A DNA stretch of 64,000 nucleotides from CAVVDY01 sp963815775 (GCA_963815775.1 CAWFIB010000010.1:124001-188000), one strand, 5' to 3'; positions 24,316 through 33,663 are shown, numbered from the stretch's first letter. Numbers and translations: made by a program. Notes: generated from the sequence alone by a model not told the origin.

Positions 24316-25242
24316 ATGGGTGATCGCGGAACACTTCGTATCCAACAAATCTCGGCCCACCCCGGACCGATAGCAGGCGCTGGTACGCAGCGCCAGGACA
24401 AAGTCTGCAAGCTGATCGACACCACCACTTGCATCGGGTGCAAGGCCTGCGAGGTCGCGTGCGTGGAATGGAACGATATGCCCTTCCAGACCACCCACTT
24501 CGACAATACCTACCAGACCATGCCCGACACCGACTGGAACTACTGGAACCTCATCAAGTTCAACGAGGACCAGCATGAGGACGGCAGCTTCGCCTGGCTC
24601 ATGCGCAAGCACCAGTGCATGCACTGCGCCGATCCCGGATGCCTGCGCGCCTGCCCTGCCGACGGGGCCATCGTTCAGTACTCCAACGGCATCGTCGATT
24701 TTCGCCAGGAAAACTGCATTGGCTGCCGCTTCTGCATCTCCGGCTGCCCCTTTAATATCCCCAAGTTCAACGAAAGCACCAAGAAGGTCTACAAGTGCAC
24801 TCTCTGCTCTGACCGAGTGGGAGCCGGCTTGGAGCCCGCCTGCATCAAGTCATGTCCTACCGGCTGCCTGCACTTCGGCACCAAGGACGACATGAAGTTC
24901 CTTGCCGAGAAGCGTGCCACGCAGCTCCGCGACGTCTACGGCTTCAAGGATGCCGGCGTCTACGACCCCCAATCCATCGGTGGCACCGGCGTTATCTACG
25001 TCCTGCACAACATCAACAAGCCGGAATCCTACGGAGCGCTGCCCAGGAATCCGCGCATCCCGCTGGCGTTCACGGTGTGGAAGGATGTCTTCAAACCGCT
25101 CGGCTTGTTCGCTGCCATGCTCGGATTTGTCGGCGTGGTGATGCACTACGTCTTTGAAGGTCCGCGCCGGACTCAGCCAACTCCTCCCATTAAGAGGATC
25201 GATCCGCCACCGCCGAGTGCTGCAACCCCAGGGGGAGACTAA
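24316..25242 (+). CDS. fdnH: Formate dehydrogenase-N, iron-sulfur beta subunit
   Basis: This 308-residue subunit carries four ferredoxin-type cysteine groups: CIGCKACEVAC, CMHCADPGCLRACP, CIGCRFCISGCP and CTLCSDRV with CIKSCPTGC. They hold the four 4Fe-4S clusters that pass electrons from the Sec/Mo site to the heme subunit. A C-terminal membrane helix (about residues 258-280, GLFAAMLGFVGVVMHYVF) anchors it, as in E. coli FdnH. It has a strong GAGGAGG site and lies 12 bp after fdnG. There is no Tat signal of its own, so it is expected to be exported with the alpha subunit. The Pro-rich C-terminal tail is variable. Confidence 0.93.
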   Translation: MGDRGTLRIQQISAHPGPIAGAGTQRQDKVCKLIDTTTCIGCKACEVACVEWNDMPFQTTHFDNTYQTMPDTDWNYWNLIKFNEDQHEDGSFAWLMRKHQCMHCADPGCLRACPADGAIVQYSNGIVDFRQENCIGCRFCISGCPFNIPKFNESTKKVYKCTLCSDRVGAGLEPACIKSCPTGCLHFGTKDDMKFLAEKRATQLRDVYGFKDAGVYDPQSIGGTGVIYVLHNINKPESYGALPRNPRIPLAFTVWKDVFKPLGLFAAMLGFVGVVMHYVFEGPRRTQPTPPIKRIDPPPPSAATPGGD

Positions 25243-25243
25243 A

Positions 25244-25993
25244 ATGGCGACCTCCGTCAACAGCTTTGAACATCGGCCCAACGCCATTGACCGCTTAGGC
25301 AAGACCGTAATCTACGCCGGCGAACTGATGCGCCATCCGGTCTACACCCGTTTTCTGCACTGGATGGTCGGCATCTTCTTCTTCCTCGCCCTGCTCTCGG
25401 GTTTTGCCATTTACCTGCCGTGGATCTTCCGCTTCTTTACGCCCCTCTTCGGTGGCGGAGCCATGACGCGCTTCCTGCATCCCTGGTTTGGCCTGGCATT
25501 TGTTTTCTTCTTCGCCCTGCAAGCATTGAACTGGTGGCAGGTAATGAGTTGGAGCTCCGCCGATTCGCGCTGGATGAAGCACATTAAGGACTACGTGACT
25601 CGCACCGATTCGGTCGAGTCTTCGGAGACCGGCTTCTTCAACGCCGGTCAGAAGCTACAGTTCTGGGAGATTGTGGCGGGCTGCATCGCCTACGTGATCA
25701 CCGGATTCATCATGTGGTACCCCACGGTCTTCGGGCCGACGCTGGTCCCAATCTCCTATGTCATACACGACATCTCCGCCTTGATCATGCTGTTTGGGAT
25801 CTTCTTCCACATTTACCTCAGCACCTTCGGCGAGCCGGGCACGATTCAGGCCATGACGCGCGGCACAGTCAGCGAAGCCTGGGCGTGGACCCACCATCCC
25901 GCATGGTACAAGGCAGTGACTGGGCGAGACCCTCAAGCAGCGATGGAGCAGGCGAGCAAATTCCCGCCCTCTGGCGAGCCTCCTACACTGTAG
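25244..25993 (+). CDS. fdnI: Formate dehydrogenase-N, cytochrome b556 gamma subunit
   Basis: This 249-residue membrane protein has four helices and the histidines expected to ligate two b hemes: in RFLHWM, FLHPWF, VIHDIS and FFHIYL. It takes electrons from FdnH and reduces menaquinone on the cytoplasmic side, making the complex proton-motive. ATG 25244 is chosen because GGGGGAG lies seven bases upstream; it begins one base after the fdnH stop. The C-terminal part ends in a soluble Pro-rich tail. It is the last gene of the operon; hairpin repeats follow. Confidence 0.92.
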   Translation: MATSVNSFEHRPNAIDRLGKTVIYAGELMRHPVYTRFLHWMVGIFFFLALLSGFAIYLPWIFRFFTPLFGGGAMTRFLHPWFGLAFVFFFALQALNWWQVMSWSSADSRWMKHIKDYVTRTDSVESSETGFFNAGQKLQFWEIVAGCIAYVITGFIMWYPTVFGPTLVPISYVIHDISALIMLFGIFFHIYLSTFGEPGTIQAMTRGTVSEAWAWTHHPAWYKAVTGRDPQAAMEQASKFPPSGEPPTL

Positions 25994-26008
25994 GACGGTG
26001 GTTATCGC

Positions 26009-26190
26009 GGCTTGAAAGGGCACGGCTTTTCGCGCTGCAAAAAACTCCCCTTGGACGCGCCTTGGCAGAGCCCGACTTCACAGCTGCTGAAAACTCACGC
26101 GTAGGAATGCTCCGCGTCAGGGCACGACCTTGGTCGTGCCGAAAACGCTTTTATTTTTAGAACGCGAGCGGACTTAAGTCCGCGAGCGAC
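26009..26190. repeat. Intergenic hairpin repeats after fdnI
   Basis: GGCTTGAAAGGGCACGGCTT at 26009-26028 recurs exactly at 32263-32282. Two more hairpins follow: GCACGACC-TT-GGTCGTGC (about 26121-26138) and GCGGACT-TA-AGTCCGC (about 26168-26183). They lie between converging operons and may also end transcription. Confidence 0.6.
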
Positions 26191-26196
26191 CTACTT

Positions 26197-28302
26197 TCAC
26201 CTATCGCTCCCCAGTGCGATGGCCAACTGCCCCGCCGTCCTCGACAGTGCCATAAAATCCTTCAAGTGCGGTGAAGAGGCTTCCCCAGACGCGCGCGCCT
26301 CTTCCTCCAATTGCTCCAGCGCCGTCGATAGTCGGGCCGAGGGCTCGGCTGTACTTCCCTCAAGCCGGCCCGCCATGTCGTCGAGACTGGCCGACAGCGC
26401 ATTGTCAAAGTCCTTTTGCGCCGCCTCCATGCGCTGTGGAAGCTCGAACCCTGGAAGCTCCAGCCGGTACCGAATCAATGCGCCACGCAGCAGAAACAGC
26501 GCCCGCAGCCGGGGCTGCCATTGTTTGATTCGCTCGCGAAACGCCATGTCCGCCGGCCGCTCCCGGCCAAACTCAAAGAGCACGCCATCGGCGAGTGCCC
26601 TGGTCTGGTCAAAGTTCGCATTGATCGTCTGGGCCAGCGCATAAGAGCGTCGTATGGCATCGTTGCGATCACCCAGATCGGGTTCGCGTGCCAGTTGCGC
26701 GAGTTTGCGAATGCCGCCGATAAAAGACCTCCTCATGTCGACTCCCGCCGGGCTGCCCCATAGCTGGTCGAAGATCAGCCACATCGCGGCTAGGCCCACC
26801 AGTATGCCGACCACACGATCTCGGCCGGTCACCAGCGAGGTCTCAAACTTGAAGCCCTGCAGATGAATCAGGTAGAAGGCCACGGCAACCTGCACCCCGA
26901 AATATGAAATCCGCGGACTCGCCGTCATGATCCATGCGGAAATGGCCGTGACTACGACAAACAGAATCGTGAATCCCACGATCGTGTCCACATACGGCAG
27001 GATGAATATCTGCGCGCCCAGCCCAAAGACGAATCCGCCAACCATCGCGCCGCCGAATCTGAGAATCTGCTTTTGACGCGAAGCTCCAATCGTCGTCAGC
27101 GCCGTAAACACGCACGTTGTCGCTGAGGTGCTGATGCCCGGCCAGTTGACCGACGTGTAGAACACATAGCAGATCATCGCTGCCAGCGCTCCTTTCACTC
27201 CGAACTGCAGATGCGCACGATTGGAGAAAGCGTCCCGGGCGAAGAGCGTCGCCGGCCGCGGAGCCTTCTCCTGCTCCTCCTCGCTTTGAGGTAATGGGGT
27301 GGCGAACACCTGAGGAATGAGCGCGACCGTCTGCTCCAATTCCACCAGCAGCGGCAGGCCGGGCGTTTCCACTGCCGCATCGTTGAACGTAATCGGAACC
27401 GGGGTCTGGCGATTGAGAAATTCAGCACGAAGCTGCGCAACCCTATCCGCCAGTTCCCCGGCCCTTTGCCGCTCGCGCTCGTCGGGCCTTACCACAAGTT
27501 GCGTGATGCTCGACGTGGTGTCCACCAGCGTTCCCACCAGCGAGATGACTCCTCCGATTCGAGCAGCGTAGGGCAGGTTTAATCCTGAACGCACCGAGTA
27601 GCGCCGCGCCAGCGATGTCCCCAGCAGGGCATAGCGGTTGATTTGCCGCTGCGCATTCGCGCTCACCGGCTCGCCCTTCACATAGCACCGCAGCACTCCT
27701 TCCACTGCCGAAAGCCGTTCCGCCACGGTAAAAATTACGTTGTCGCCAGGGCGAAGGTGTGCGAACGCTAGCTCCACCACGGTCGTAACGATGATCCCCA
27801 CCATCGTCGACCACACCAGCCACAGAGTGTCATGCACGTTGGTCTCGGCTGTCACCGCGCGGTCCCACAAAGGCAGCGCTACCACGATGACGACCGAAAA
27901 CAACAGCACTCCGACATAGTTATTGACCGTGTTGAGCGCGAAAAACGCCACAAACAATGCGAATCCGATCCAGATAAAATGCAGAATCGGATCGATGGTG
28001 AAAAACGGGGCACAGGTCAGAACAAACGCGGCCCCCAGCAGCGTAGCGATGGTCATCGTCAGAACAGAGTTGATCGTCGCCCGCGTACTCTCGCGCGACG
28101 CGAACAGTGCCATGACCGGCCCCTGGAACCCGAACGGAATACGGAACGCCATGGCGATGATCATCGTCAGCGTTGCCGCCAGCACCATCCGGCCCACCAA
28201 CTGGACCCGATGCGGGTATGGCGCCAGTTCCTCGCGCAGGAATTCCCAGAGCCAGTGCGACGGTGCTGCGCTTATAACCGGGGCTGTTGCGGTGGTGGAC
28301 AC
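26197..28302 (-). CDS. mdtO: FUSC-family inner-membrane efflux component (MdtO-like)
   Basis: This 701-residue protein has two blocks of membrane helices (about residues 30-180 and 355-500), each followed by a soluble region, the layout of the fusaric-acid-resistance (FUSC/AaeB) family and of E. coli MdtO (683 residues). Such proteins export aromatic acids or dyes with a HlyD-type adaptor and an outer-membrane channel. A longer frame extends to 28443 but runs into the mdtN gene; GTG 28302, one base after the mdtN stop, is the sensible start. It is the last gene of the four-gene operon. The substrate is unknown. Confidence 0.82.
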   Translation of the reverse strand: MSTTATAPVISAAPSHWLWEFLREELAPYPHRVQLVGRMVLAATLTMIIAMAFRIPFGFQGPVMALFASRESTRATINSVLTMTIATLLGAAFVLTCAPFFTIDPILHFIWIGFALFVAFFALNTVNNYVGVLLFSVVIVVALPLWDRAVTAETNVHDTLWLVWSTMVGIIVTTVVELAFAHLRPGDNVIFTVAERLSAVEGVLRCYVKGEPVSANAQRQINRYALLGTSLARRYSVRSGLNLPYAARIGGVISLVGTLVDTTSSITQLVVRPDERERQRAGELADRVAQLRAEFLNRQTPVPITFNDAAVETPGLPLLVELEQTVALIPQVFATPLPQSEEEQEKAPRPATLFARDAFSNRAHLQFGVKGALAAMICYVFYTSVNWPGISTSATTCVFTALTTIGASRQKQILRFGGAMVGGFVFGLGAQIFILPYVDTIVGFTILFVVVTAISAWIMTASPRISYFGVQVAVAFYLIHLQGFKFETSLVTGRDRVVGILVGLAAMWLIFDQLWGSPAGVDMRRSFIGGIRKLAQLAREPDLGDRNDAIRRSYALAQTINANFDQTRALADGVLFEFGRERPADMAFRERIKQWQPRLRALFLLRGALIRYRLELPGFELPQRMEAAQKDFDNALSASLDDMAGRLEGSTAEPSARLSTALEQLEEEARASGEASSPHLKDFMALSRTAGQLAIALGSDR

Positions 28303-28303
28303 A

Positions 28304-29512
28304 TCAGTATCCGCGAATGATGACCACAGCCGTCTCGCCCAGGCGAAGCGAGTCCGAAGGCGGCTCGGTAATGCGCACCCGGACCGGGTACCGCGACGCC
28401 AGATGCACCCAGTTAAGCGTGCGCTCCACATCGGGCAGCCCATTTCCCAGATTGCTGATCACCTGGCTCGACGGCGTCACTCCATACCCAACGCTTTCCA
28501 CAATGCCGTGAAAGCGCATATTCGGGCGCGACAGCACATACACGTCCGCCTTCATTCCGGGAGCGATGTGCCTGAGCTGCGTCTCGCGAAAGTTCCCGAT
28601 CGCCCACCAGTTGCGAGCGTCGATCAGCGTGAACATCTGCTGGCCGGTGTGAGCGTAAGCCCCTTCAGACAGAATCAGGTTGGTCACGCGCGCATCGAAC
28701 GGTGCATACACCTTGCAGTTGTTCAAGTTGTACTCGGCGGTCTGCACCGCCGATTGGCGCGCACCCCGTTGCGCTGTCAAAGGTTCCAGTGTTGTCACCG
28801 CGTGCTGCGATTGCTCAAGCTGGGCATGGCTCTGTGTAACCATCGCTTTTGCCCGCTCATACTGCGCCTCTGCCGAGAGCAGGCGCGCCTGCGAGAGTTT
28901 CAACTGCGACTGCGCCTGTTTCAGCGCCTCCGCCTGGGCGACTTCCGCCGTGCGCGCCAGGTCCACCTGATCCACGGTGACGTATTGCTTCGCCAGCAGC
29001 GGTTCCACGCGGTGCAGATTGTTATTCGCGTAGGCCCATTCCGCTTTCGCGCGGCTCACTCCCTGCTCTGAGTTGGCCACATCCGCTTTGGCCTCGTCCA
29101 CCGCTGCTTCGTAGCGGTTCAGATCAGCCTGGGCGCTCTTGGTGTTGGCCTGCGAAACCGACACCCCGCTCACTTGCGACGCAATCGTGCGGCTCTCGTC
29201 AATGATCTGTCCTTCCAGCATCTTCTGCTCTGATTTCGCCCGCTCCAGCGCGTACTCATACGGCCGGGGATCGATCTCGAACAACAGCTCGCCGGCCTTC
29301 ACATACTGGTTCTCGTGGACATAGAAATGCGTGATCGGTCCATCCACCTGAGGCGCAATGCCAATGTAGTTCGCGAACACCACACCCGTATCGGTCCGGG
29401 GATAGTAATTGAAGACGTACACCACCAACATCCCGGTCAGCGCGGTTGCGGCGATGATTCCGATCTTGAGCTTGCGAGCTAAAGACTCGGACGCGCTGGG
29501 ATTCTCATTCAT
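28304..29512 (-). CDS. mdtN: HlyD/EmrA-type membrane fusion protein (MdtN-like)
   Basis: This 402-residue adaptor has one N-terminal membrane helix (about residues 17-36), a first lipoyl half-motif (GPITHFYVHENQYVKAGELLFEID), a long alpha-helical hairpin (about 75-250) and a second lipoyl/beta-barrel part (VYAPFDARVTNLILSEGAY) ending in a beta domain. It bridges the inner-membrane FUSC pump to the outer-membrane channel. It lies between ytcA and mdtO, the gene order known for E. coli mdtNOP. The lack of a cleaved signal peptide fits an EmrA-type anchor. Confidence 0.88.
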   Translation of the reverse strand: MNENPSASESLARKLKIGIIAATALTGMLVVYVFNYYPRTDTGVVFANYIGIAPQVDGPITHFYVHENQYVKAGELLFEIDPRPYEYALERAKSEQKMLEGQIIDESRTIASQVSGVSVSQANTKSAQADLNRYEAAVDEAKADVANSEQGVSRAKAEWAYANNNLHRVEPLLAKQYVTVDQVDLARTAEVAQAEALKQAQSQLKLSQARLLSAEAQYERAKAMVTQSHAQLEQSQHAVTTLEPLTAQRGARQSAVQTAEYNLNNCKVYAPFDARVTNLILSEGAYAHTGQQMFTLIDARNWWAIGNFRETQLRHIAPGMKADVYVLSRPNMRFHGIVESVGYGVTPSSQVISNLGNGLPDVERTLNWVHLASRYPVRVRITEPPSDSLRLGETAVVIIRGY

Positions 29513-29524
29513 CTCAACGTCTCC

Positions 29525-29806
29525 TCAGGTACGAAAGAAAATCAGCCACAAGGCAAAGGTGAAGAACGCAGTCAGGCACGAGTACATCAGCAGCGGCGGA
29601 TCCAGCGCTGCACCAAGATTGCGCTTTCGCAGAACCGCTCGGGCCACTACCGTCAGACCGATGCCCACGCAAAGGCAAAATAACCACGCGGGAAAATACG
29701 ATCCCAGAACATTGAATGCCGGCGCCTGCTCGCATCCCGTCAGCAACAACAATGGAATGCACAACCCTGCAATCCGGCCGATCACTCTTCCTCTGGCTTT
29801 GATCAT
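29525..29806 (-). CDS. ytcA: YtcA-like lipoprotein
   Basis: This 93-residue protein has a lipobox (LLLLTGC, Cys25) after a short basic N-terminus, then two hydrophobic helices (about residues 38-58 and 73-91). It matches the small YtcA family, whose E. coli member sits next to mdtN. Its role is unknown; linkage with HlyD/FUSC pumps suggests an accessory part of the efflux complex. ATG 29806 overlaps the stop of the upstream TolC-like gene (ATGA), so the two are probably co-translated. Confidence 0.72.
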   Translation of the reverse strand: MIKARGRVIGRIAGLCIPLLLLTGCEQAPAFNVLGSYFPAWLFCLCVGIGLTVVARAVLRKRNLGAALDPPLLMYSCLTAFFTFALWLIFFRT

Positions 29807-31251
29807 GGCTTGCTCTGCTTCGTCGCCGTGTTCAGAAGGTCCCCCGTACGAAACGCCAGATCAGCCAGGCTGGTCAGCACCTGCGTACGGGCTGTAATGT
29901 CCGAGCTTCTTGCTTGAGCCAGAGCTCGTTGCGCAGCCGTCACATCCAGCAGATTGCGCACCCCATACTTATAGGCTTCCAGCGCAGCATCGTAGGACTG
30001 TTCCGCCGCTTGCAACAGCGCTGTCGCCGCTTCCCTTTGCCGGAAGGCAGTCTTCACGTTGGAATAGGCTCGCCACACCTCGTCGCCAATCTGGTTTCGT
30101 GTGACATTGACCTGGGCTGCGGCCGCTCGGCTGTCCGCTTCGGCGCGCGCCAGGCTACTCCGCCGCGCCCCGCCGTCGAAAATGGTCCAGTTCAAGGTTG
30201 CCCCGGCATAACCGGTAAGCACCGTGGTCTGCGCCGACGGCAACTGCTCTTGAAATCCGTACCACGCCTGCGGACCCGCCAGGGCGCCAACGCTGAGCGT
30301 CGGGAAATACCCTGCCTTCGCCTCTTTCGCGGCTGCCTGCCGCGCGCGAAGATCGGCTACCTGTTGCATGAGGTCGGGACGCTGCCGCAGCGCCCGGTCG
30401 ATCAACTGCTCCACCGTCCCTTCCACGCTGTCCGGAGTCGCCAGCGACGTGATGGGTTCGACCTTAACGGGTACTGTTGCAGATGTTCCCAACGCAGTCG
30501 CCAGATCGCCACGCGCGATTTCCACGGCCCCAATGGCCGATTGCAAATCGAACTGCGCCTGCGCCGTCGCACTGCGCGCCTCCAGTACATCCGGCAAGGT
30601 CGCCAGCCCGTTTTTCAAGCGATCTTCCGCCGCCTGTTGCACGGTCTGCGCGTTCAGCAGGCTTGCCTCAGCCGCCTGCTGCTGCGAGGTCGTACTGAGC
30701 AAGCGATAGTAGCTCTCTTCCACCTGGTAGATGATCCGGCGATGCGTATCGTTGAATCCGAAATCCGTGGCCAGCAACTGCGCACTTGCCGCCTCTACCC
30801 TTGCCGAACGCCTCCCGAAATCGAGGATGGTGTAACTCAGCGCCAGCGCCGGTTGCACGTCCGTCAGCGTTTGCCGAATAAAATTGGTGTTGAACAATAG
30901 CGCGATGCGCTGCACCTGCGCCGCCGCTACCGCGCTCAGCACCGGATACCACTCGCTGCGCGCAATCCCCAGCGCTGCCGCCTGCGACTTGGCCCGCTCC
31001 CACGCCAGGCTGGTTGCGGGATTGTGTTGTTCCGCCAGGTCGACCAGCTCCGGCAAGGAATACGACTTGTTTAAGTCCACCGTGAACGCTGGTTGGGGTA
31101 TCCCGGCAGAAAACGTCCGGATCTGCTGCGCATCCGGCGCCGACCAGGGCCGGTCAGGAGTCGCCGGCGCAGCCTGGCCCCAAGAATAGCCGCAAACCGC
31201 AATCGCGAACATACAACTGAATAAGCACTGGTGGACGGCTTTTACCTGCAT
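29803..31251 (-). CDS. mdtP: TolC/NodT-type outer-membrane efflux channel (MdtP-like)
   Basis: This 482-residue protein has a signal peptide (about residues 9-25, ending SWGQ) and two repeated outer-membrane-efflux domains (about 60-255 and 270-470), each rich in long helices with heptads and short strands, as in TolC. The GALAGPQAWYGFQ segment and LNWTIFDGG are typical strand regions. No lipobox is seen, unlike many NodT lipoproteins. It is the first gene of the operon mdtP-ytcA-mdtN-mdtO and forms the exit duct. No regulator gene lies upstream. Confidence 0.87.
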   Translation of the reverse strand: MQVKAVHQCLFSCMFAIAVCGYSWGQAAPATPDRPWSAPDAQQIRTFSAGIPQPAFTVDLNKSYSLPELVDLAEQHNPATSLAWERAKSQAAALGIARSEWYPVLSAVAAAQVQRIALLFNTNFIRQTLTDVQPALALSYTILDFGRRSARVEAASAQLLATDFGFNDTHRRIIYQVEESYYRLLSTTSQQQAAEASLLNAQTVQQAAEDRLKNGLATLPDVLEARSATAQAQFDLQSAIGAVEIARGDLATALGTSATVPVKVEPITSLATPDSVEGTVEQLIDRALRQRPDLMQQVADLRARQAAAKEAKAGYFPTLSVGALAGPQAWYGFQEQLPSAQTTVLTGYAGATLNWTIFDGGARRSSLARAEADSRAAAAQVNVTRNQIGDEVWRAYSNVKTAFRQREAATALLQAAEQSYDAALEAYKYGVRNLLDVTAAQRALAQARSSDITARTQVLTSLADLAFRTGDLLNTATKQSKP

Positions 31252-31559
31252 GAGCGACTCGTAATCACCATTTTGGCTTCAACAGGCACACCGCCGGATA
31301 AAGAGCATGGCTCGGCACACTCCTCAATCGTGAATATCAATTGCTGCTGCGTACAAGGATTGGGCCGTATTGTACCGCGCCCCCATGAAGCAGCATAGAG
31401 TCAGATCGGGTTCCCACTTACGCTCCCTCCTTCTTACACGGCCTGCATCGCCGCTCTTTGATCTTGCCTTTGCCCGGGAAAGTGATTTCCGTGAGACCGG
31501 CGATAGAGAGACGGGGCCAACCAATCGCATTCTGCGCTATGCTCAAGTCTGGCCAGCTT

Positions 31560-32186
31560 ATGGCAGTAATCGTTATCGGCGGACACTCCCGAAGCGTCGG
31601 CAAGTCCAGTGTCGTCGCCGGCCTGATTGCAGCTCTGCCGGAGTTTCACTGGACCGCCGTAAAGATCACGCAATATGGCCACGGCATCTGCTCGGCCAAT
31701 GGCGAACTGTGCGATTGCGCCACCGACGACCATAGCTGGGCCATCACCGAAGAGCATGATCGCTCAGGAGAAAGCGACTCTTCGCGTTTTCTGGTTTCCG
31801 GCGCTGAGCGCTCTTTGTGGGTTCGCACCCGCCAGGGCTTTCTGGCCGAGGCCATGCTCCGGCTCCGGGAGGAATTGGCCAAAGCCGAAAACGCCATCAT
31901 CGAGTCCAACAGCGTCATACGCTTCCTCCGGCCAGACCTTTACCTGACCGTGCTCGACCCCGGAACAGCCGATTTCAAGTCGTCCGCTCGCAATTACCTG
32001 GACCGCGCCGATCTCATCCTTCTACACGAGAGTCCCGGAGAACCGGCGTGGACCAACGTTTCTCTGAAGCCCGCCGCCAACAAACCCCAACTCAGGATCA
32101 AGCCGCCGCAATATGTCACACCCGAACTGGTCGATTTCGTTCGCGAGCAAATCACCAACAATCATCCGAACGCCTCCCGGCGATAA
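31560..32186 (+). CDS. P-loop NTPase-like protein of unknown role
   Basis: This 208-residue protein starts, on present evidence, at ATG 31560, right before the motif GGHSRSVGKSS. That motif is a deviant Walker A like those of dethiobiotin synthetase and other SIMIBI-class NTPases, with five residues between Gly and GK. A later AENAIIESNSV stretch and FLRPDLYLTVLD may be the nucleotide-site strands. No function is recognised; a MobB-like or cobyrinate-type role is conceivable given the molybdoenzyme nearby, but nothing specific shows it. An earlier start at 31458 would add 34 residues before the strand, which is unusual for this fold. Confidence 0.6.
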   Translation: MAVIVIGGHSRSVGKSSVVAGLIAALPEFHWTAVKITQYGHGICSANGELCDCATDDHSWAITEEHDRSGESDSSRFLVSGAERSLWVRTRQGFLAEAMLRLREELAKAENAIIESNSVIRFLRPDLYLTVLDPGTADFKSSARNYLDRADLILLHESPGEPAWTNVSLKPAANKPQLRIKPPQYVTPELVDFVREQITNNHPNASRR

Positions 32187-32216
32187 AATCAACGAGGAGC
32201 TTCTCATGAATCGGTT

Positions 32217-32326
32217 TTTGAAAGGACACGGCTTCGGTTTTGATAGGAACAGAACTTCCTCGGGCTTGAAAGGGCACGGCTTCAGCCGCGCCGTTCAGTC
32301 CGCAAAAAAACACCGGCTTTAGCCGC
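32217..32326. repeat. Intergenic hairpin repeats
   Basis: The motif TTGAAAGG(G/A)CACGGCTT occurs twice here (32219-32235 and 32266-32282), and a third time at 26012. Two hairpins have the apex CTTCAG or CTTTAG (32275-32290 and 32314-32325), the reverse complement of the CTGAAG/CTAAAG apex seen elsewhere. Confidence 0.6.
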
Positions 32327-32386
32327 TGAGGGAGCAAGTCTTACCTTCCTGGTCCATAAGAGATAGCCAGATAGCTTCTTACATCC

Positions 32387-33274
32387 ATGCCATCACAAAG
32401 CATCCAGCCCTTTGAAATTCTTTTCGACCACGCCGAGCCCAGCCCCTTCGCAGACCCGGCGTTTACGCCCTACGGCAATTTCGGCTTTCCTGCCCCGCCC
32501 GCCGGCCGTCCATGGATCTACAACAATTTCGTCCAGTCTCTGGATGGCATTGTCAGTCTGCTGGGCGAATACGCCTCGGGCGGCTACATTTCGCAGTCCG
32601 GCGAAGACCGCTGGCTCATGGATCTGCTGCGCGCCCACGCCGACGGCCTGATCCTGGGTATGACGACGCTTGAGGAAGAGCAGCGCGCGCGGGGCCCGGA
32701 GAGCCGTGGCATCGTCTTTCAGGTGGTCGATCCGGCGATGAAGGCTTTGCGCAACCGGTTGGGCAAGAAGCGCGAACGCAACATCTTCGTCACCCGCGCC
32801 CAAGGCCTCGACCTTTCGAAGTTCAAAGTCTTCGACGGAGATCTGGTCGACGCAGCCATCGTCACCTCGCCCGCCGGCGCCGAACGTCTTCGCGCGCAAT
32901 ACCGGTCTCCCAACGTCGCCATCGTCTCCGCCGGAGAGGGCGAGCGTCTCGACCTCCCTGCCGCCATTGCCAAATTACGCGAGGAGCTCGGAATCGAGTA
33001 TCTGCTTTGCGAGGGCGGGCCGACACTTTACGGAACTCTCGCCCGTGCCGACCTGATCGACGAAAAGTTTCTCACCGTCTCACCCATCGAAGTCGGCCAG
33101 CTTGTGCCGCCCGAGCAGCAACGTTTGCCCCAGGAACAGAAGGCCGCCAATCTGCTGCGGCCCACCGTGTTTGGCGGTCCGGGTTTTACTAAAAACACGA
33201 TGTCCCGCTGGCAATGGCTGAGCTGTCGCAAAGCCGGCGATCATCAGTTCAACCGCTATCGCCGCAGCCGCTGA
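32387..33274 (+). CDS. RibD C-terminal / dihydrofolate reductase-like protein
   Basis: This 295-residue protein has the RibD_C reductase fold: WIYNNFVQSLDG near residue 43 corresponds to the N-terminal strand with the substrate-contacting Ser-Leu-Asp-Gly, GLILGMTTLEEE to the NADPH-binding turn, and LCEGGPTLYGTL near residue 205 is the family signature. In riboflavin synthesis this domain reduces the ribosyl group of a pyrimidine intermediate. Here it stands alone without a deaminase domain, so it may be a stand-alone reductase of different substrate. No rib gene lies nearby. There is no signal peptide. Confidence 0.8.
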   Translation: MPSQSIQPFEILFDHAEPSPFADPAFTPYGNFGFPAPPAGRPWIYNNFVQSLDGIVSLLGEYASGGYISQSGEDRWLMDLLRAHADGLILGMTTLEEEQRARGPESRGIVFQVVDPAMKALRNRLGKKRERNIFVTRAQGLDLSKFKVFDGDLVDAAIVTSPAGAERLRAQYRSPNVAIVSAGEGERLDLPAAIAKLREELGIEYLLCEGGPTLYGTLARADLIDEKFLTVSPIEVGQLVPPEQQRLPQEQKAANLLRPTVFGGPGFTKNTMSRWQWLSCRKAGDHQFNRYRRSR

Positions 33275-33355
33275 GCTGCCGACTCGCTCCCCATCCTTCG
33301 AAATTTTCCCCTTGCCTGCCGCGGCCAAGGATTAAAATAAATTCGGGGTGACACC

Positions 33356-33595
33356 TTGCCGAAGTTTGAAGACTGCCTTCAACGCCTGGAAGTCATCGTG
33401 AATGAGCTGGAAAAAGGCGACGTGTCGCTCGACCAGGCATTGCAGCTCTTCGATGAAGGCGTCAAGCTCTCCAACTCCTGTCGCAAGGAGCTGGAGGAGG
33501 CCGAAGGCAAGGTCGAAATCCTGCTGAAGCGTAATGGCAAGCTTCAGCCTGAGCCCTTTGAGCCCGCGTCGCCCGGTGGCGGCGCCGTAAAGTAG
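33356..33595 (+). CDS. xseB: Exodeoxyribonuclease VII small subunit
   Basis: This 79-residue protein matches XseB in length and sequence: FEDCLQRLEVIVNELEKG near the N-terminus, then DQALQLFDEGVKLSNSC, a two-helix hairpin that coats the XseA large subunit. The complex degrades single-stranded DNA into oligonucleotides. It starts at TTG 33356 after GGGGTG; no ATG is available. The large-subunit gene is not in the window. The Pro/Gly-rich C-terminus is variable. It lies 81 bp after the RibD-like gene, perhaps in one transcript. Confidence 0.9.
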   Translation: MPKFEDCLQRLEVIVNELEKGDVSLDQALQLFDEGVKLSNSCRKELEEAEGKVEILLKRNGKLQPEPFEPASPGGGAVK

Positions 33596-33663
33596 TCAAC
33601 CCCAAGCTCAATCCGCAACCGGCGGCGTGCTCCGCCGTTTCCTCATCCCCAGGGGGGGTTGCC

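Noticed and set aside
27923..29071. Long + strand open frame opposite the efflux operon
   Set aside because: Antisense to mdtN and mdtO; composition reflects codon use of the real genes.
29914..30900. Long + strand open frame opposite the channel gene
   Set aside because: Antisense to a clear TolC-type gene.
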